Shown here: in pieces, positions 61,549 through 64,000 of the stretch
Position numbering within the stretch: position 1 is the stretch's first letter
How the letters are laid out: each line of letters opens with the position of its first letter
DNA from: an uncultured Planctomycetaceae bacterium
GTDB lineage: Bacteria; Planctomycetota; Planctomycetia; Planctomycetales; Planctomycetaceae
Direction of reading: 5' to 3'
Length of the DNA stretch: 64,000 nt
Assembly (NCBI GenBank): GCA_943787265.1
Contig: CALSLT010000013.1
Coordinates: 62,001 to 126,000, forward strand
Translations under genes and position numbers: made by a program
The notes under the pieces: generated by a model
The model's database searches: none
Told to the model about the DNA's origin: nothing
Seen by the model: the letters and a program-made list of their open reading frames with translations, nothing else

Positions 61549-63417
61549 CTAGGCAGCAACCGATTTCCGAGGCCCGACGACATACCAGTCGACGAATGCG
61601 AGGATCATGATCAGCACGAGTCCGGTCAGAATGGCCCACGTAAACGGGTTGTCGATTGTGTAGGCGGTCCCTTGATCGTCGACCGGCGGCAGGCGATTTC
61701 CTGGTCGAAGCCTGGTCAGATTCGACTCGGCAGAATCGAAGAAGTTGACCGCAAATTCACCAGTAACTTTCGAACCGTCTTTGATCTGGAAGAAGCCCGT
61801 CTGATCGAGCGGCGGTAGTTCAACGACGGCCGCTCGTGCGAGATTTCGAGTTCGAGGTTTCTCAACCGAATCGGTTTGCGTGGCATCGTGAATCTGCTGA
61901 AAGGTCAGCGTCTGCCCTGCAGATTCCGGTGGCTCCACCAGCCCTTCGAACAATCGAAATTGAATGTCCTCGTTCAATCGGTAGTTCCAACGTCGAAGCC
62001 CCGGCAGACTGTTGCGACGCTGCTCGACAAGATTGTTGATCAGAATCGGCCAGTCGGGACTCTCGGGCAGATTGGAACGCCCCAGGTCAACGTTCAAGAG
62101 AAGTGCCGTCGACCGCGTTCCGCTTAACCGCGAAAGTAACAATTGCTGCCCGGCACTGATAACCGGCGTCACGGCGATATCGATTGGCTGAACGCCGCCC
62201 CAGATGACACCACCGAGAGAAACGCCCTCAAGTAACGGGTCACGTTTTTCTTTCAGGTACGGCCCGAGCAGATCTCGCGCCGATTTCACCGCGGCGTCAG
62301 ACGAGTCAATCGGCCCGACACCAAGCCACCAGAGATCCCTTCTGGATTCAGGAAGCGTTCCGCCTTCTGCAATGAGCAAATGAGCCGCTTCAGAATCGGA
62401 CACCTCGATGTCAGTCGCGATTTCCAAAACGCGACGAACGGGGCGAAGTGCTGAATGATCGTCGGGCAGATTAACTGCAACCCGCACCGTTCGAACTTTG
62501 GGCTCAACCAGCGAGACAATACTGTCAGTCTCCAACCCGTCCCGCTCAGCCTCGACCGTCACGACCAGGCGGGAGAGTCCGCCTGGAACTTCGGTCTCCA
62601 GCGGCAACTCCTGCTCAGGCGACAGCTCCAGCTTGGACTGAAAGACAACTTGATCTCCGGACCGTCCTTCAACTGTCACCGACGACGGACGAGGCCCTTC
62701 GTTTCTGATTCGTAAGAACACTCGCCCTACAAGCGTCGCGGAATCGATCGTCCAGCGTGCCGCGGTGATCGCAACGTTGCTGAGCGACTCGCCGACGGCG
62801 ACGATTTCGGCTTCCGTTGGCAATGGCTGATCCTCTTCCGGCAAAGCATCGGTCATGAAGACGACCTCGCCTCCGTTCTCTGCAAGCTGGACTGCCATAT
62901 CCAGAGCGGGAAGAACGTCATGCCTCGGCAGCGTCGGCTTCCAACCTGAGAGTGCCGCTTCGGCAACGTCCCACTCGACGGCCGGACCGGCGAGCATCAC
63001 TGGTCGACGGCCAGTAAGAATCAGCGTAGTCCGACTTCCCCGTGGAGCGTCTTTCATTCGCCGAGCCAGTTCGGCCACTGCTCGATCACGAGACGAAGTC
63101 TCGTTCACCCCAACGGCCGACATTGATGCCGAATCGTCCAGCACAGCGATCAGATGCAAAACCTTTCCCGAATCACTCACGCGCGGCTGGGCAAGAACCA
63201 TTGTCAGCAACAGAGCGGCAAGCAGCTCAAGGATCAGCGAAGACGAAATCGGCAGTCGCTCACGCTTGCGACCAGCAGTGGGAACTCGAACTTCCGCTCC
63301 CCACAAATGTAACCCCGCCACAAGCAACGGGGGGAACCGTCGATGAAAGAGATGAACCGCGACGATCGTCGGCAGTGTCAACAGGCCGAGCAGCCCCAGA
63401 GGATTCGCAAACTCCAT
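61549..63417 (-). CDS. BatA-like membrane protein with VWA domain
   Basis: 622 residues from the ATG at 63417, chosen because AAAGGAGG lies 10 bases upstream; a TTG three codons earlier is too close to that site. N-terminal BatA module (FANPLGLLGLLTLPTIVAVH, FHRRFPPLLV), second helix SLILELLAALLLTMVLAQPR, VWA domain with the metal site DDSASMS near residue 95, then a large beta-rich region and a C-terminal helix (FTWAILTGLVLIMILAFVDW). DUF58 is directly upstream (18 bases), the common planctomycete MoxR-linked arrangement. Function in the envelope is inferred. Confidence 0.85.
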   Translation of the reverse strand: MEFANPLGLLGLLTLPTIVAVHLFHRRFPPLLVAGLHLWGAEVRVPTAGRKRERLPISSSLILELLAALLLTMVLAQPRVSDSGKVLHLIAVLDDSASMSAVGVNETSSRDRAVAELARRMKDAPRGSRTTLILTGRRPVMLAGPAVEWDVAEAALSGWKPTLPRHDVLPALDMAVQLAENGGEVVFMTDALPEEDQPLPTEAEIVAVGESLSNVAITAARWTIDSATLVGRVFLRIRNEGPRPSSVTVEGRSGDQVVFQSKLELSPEQELPLETEVPGGLSRLVVTVEAERDGLETDSIVSLVEPKVRTVRVAVNLPDDHSALRPVRRVLEIATDIEVSDSEAAHLLIAEGGTLPESRRDLWWLGVGPIDSSDAAVKSARDLLGPYLKEKRDPLLEGVSLGGVIWGGVQPIDIAVTPVISAGQQLLLSRLSGTRSTALLLNVDLGRSNLPESPDWPILINNLVEQRRNSLPGLRRWNYRLNEDIQFRLFEGLVEPPESAGQTLTFQQIHDATQTDSVEKPRTRNLARAAVVELPPLDQTGFFQIKDGSKVTGEFAVNFFDSAESNLTRLRPGNRLPPVDDQGTAYTIDNPFTWAILTGLVLIMILAFVDWYVVGPRKSVAA

Positions 63418-63435
63418 CGCTTTCAAACCCTCCTT

Positions 63436-64000
63436 TCAGGATGCTCGCAGAATTTCGGCGCGGGACAATTCCTCTCGACACGCAACCGTCAGCCCCTGAT
63501 CGGCGATCAACGTCACCGGCACGGCATGATGGCGGCGACAGTGTAGCGCGATTTCCTCCTGCAAACTCTGCAGCCGCTGCTTGTACCCGGTAATCGTTTG
63601 CTGATTGAGATAAACGTCGGTCTCATTTCCCGATTCGATATCGATAAGCCGAGTCCCGCCGGACGCGACCGGGTCTGCTTCCCATTTTGTGAGCACCTGA
63701 ACGAGCCACAAGACGCTCGCCTCACCAGCCAGTCGTCGGACGAGCTGGCCGGGCTCGTGAGGAAACAGGAAGTCGCTGATGACAACTCGAATGGCCTGAC
63801 GCTTGAACGGGACAGCGTGATCGGCCAGTAGCTCGTCCATCGTGCCAAGAGCCTGAAACGGAACGTCGTCGAGCGTCGCCAGATTCTCAAGCCGCACTGA
63901 TGGAGCGGGGACCTCGTCGCCCAACAGCCAGATCGACGGCTGGCTGCCCGTCTTTCCAGCCATCATCGAAAACATCGCGGACAACTGCCGCGCCATCTGC
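63436..64000 (-). CDS. DUF58 domain protein, C-terminal part
   Basis: The frame is open to the window edge (188 codons), so the N-terminal part lies outside; the ATG at 63996 is probably internal. The visible part reads MAGKTGSQPSIWLLGDEVPA and RQAIRVVISDFLFPHEPGQL, with a VWA-like strand order, then LHCRRHHAVPVTLIADQGLT. DUF58 proteins are usually encoded with MoxR ATPases and BatA/VWA proteins. Gap to the BatA/VWA gene is 18 bases; same operon. Confidence 0.8.
   Translation of the reverse strand, partial: QMARQLSAMFSMMAGKTGSQPSIWLLGDEVPAPSVRLENLATLDDVPFQALGTMDELLADHAVPFKRQAIRVVISDFLFPHEPGQLVRRLAGEASVLWLVQVLTKWEADPVASGGTRLIDIESGNETDVYLNQQTITGYKQRLQSLQEEIALHCRRHHAVPVTLIADQGLTVACREELSRAEILRAS

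Noticed and set aside
1..64000. tRNA, rRNA, CRISPR array, insertion sequence
   Set aside because: No cloverleaf with a CCA-like end, no regular short direct repeats, no transposase motif and no rRNA core sequence were found by reading.

Overview
The window is chromosomal DNA of a planctomycete (Planctomycetota, most likely order Planctomycetales). Diagnostic families are two PSCyt1/DUF1549/DUF1553 proteins of about 1,050 residues, two DUF1501 proteins, two DUF1559 proteins, two DUF1080 proteins, Tat-type leaders on secreted sugar enzymes, and a BatA/VWA plus DUF58 pair. No rRNA, tRNA, CRISPR array, transposase or phage gene was recognised. Most genes are intact and ordinary for the phylum; the broken ones and the intergenic repeats are the unusual part.

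Layout. 0-7.2 kb: end of a beta-propeller-type gene, a DUF1080 enzyme, then a minus-strand operon gntR - small Tat-leader protein - PSCyt1/DUF1553 - DUF1501. 7.3-13.2 kb, divergent from gntR: a sugar-acid module (enolase-superfamily fragment, DHDPS/NAL-type lyase, truncated esterase, ACS-type MFS transporter, ceramidase-like hydrolase, frameshifted enolase-superfamily dehydratase). 13.3-16 kb: Nramp-like transporter and TerC protein. 16.3-19.4 kb: DUF374 acyltransferase and a SEC-C/TPR protein. 19.5-29.8 kb (minus): TolC-family lipoprotein (frameshifted) and a giant 2,379-residue membrane protein. 30-36.8 kb (minus): ruvA, a zinc-ribbon membrane protein, pilT, hisF, an intact enolase-superfamily dehydratase overlapping a DUF1501 gene, and a Tdi1-like immunity protein. 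37-39.1 kb: tandem membrane-anchored DUF1559 paralogues. 39.4-43.1 kb (minus): RDD protein and a second PSCyt1/DUF1553 protein. 43.3-51.4 kb (plus): secreted or cytosolic carbohydrate-related enzymes (amidohydrolase, Gfo/Idh/MocA, PhyH, sugar isomerase, DJ-1/PfpI, PhoD). 51.5-64 kb: DoxX/HTTM-like protein, ABC exporter pair, MazG-like protein, SMP-30 lactonase, small membrane proteins, DUF1080, rhomboid, rnc, ROK kinase, BatA/VWA and DUF58.

How the genes work together. The 7-13 kb region reads as uptake of an acidic sugar (MFS), dehydration (enolase superfamily) and retro-aldol cleavage or dehydration (DHDPS family), controlled by the divergent GntR protein, but its dehydratase genes are broken. 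The 43-51 kb run looks like periplasmic and cytosolic breakdown of an unusual sugar. The PSCyt1/DUF1501 pairs are a planctomycete hallmark of unknown biochemical role.

Three separate +1 insertions in short homopolymers (12580, 13007-13009, 21975-21978) interrupt otherwise well-conserved genes, so base-calling errors should be excluded before calling them pseudogenes. Almost every plus-strand intergenic gap from 44 to 60 kb carries a long inverted repeat of one of several families.
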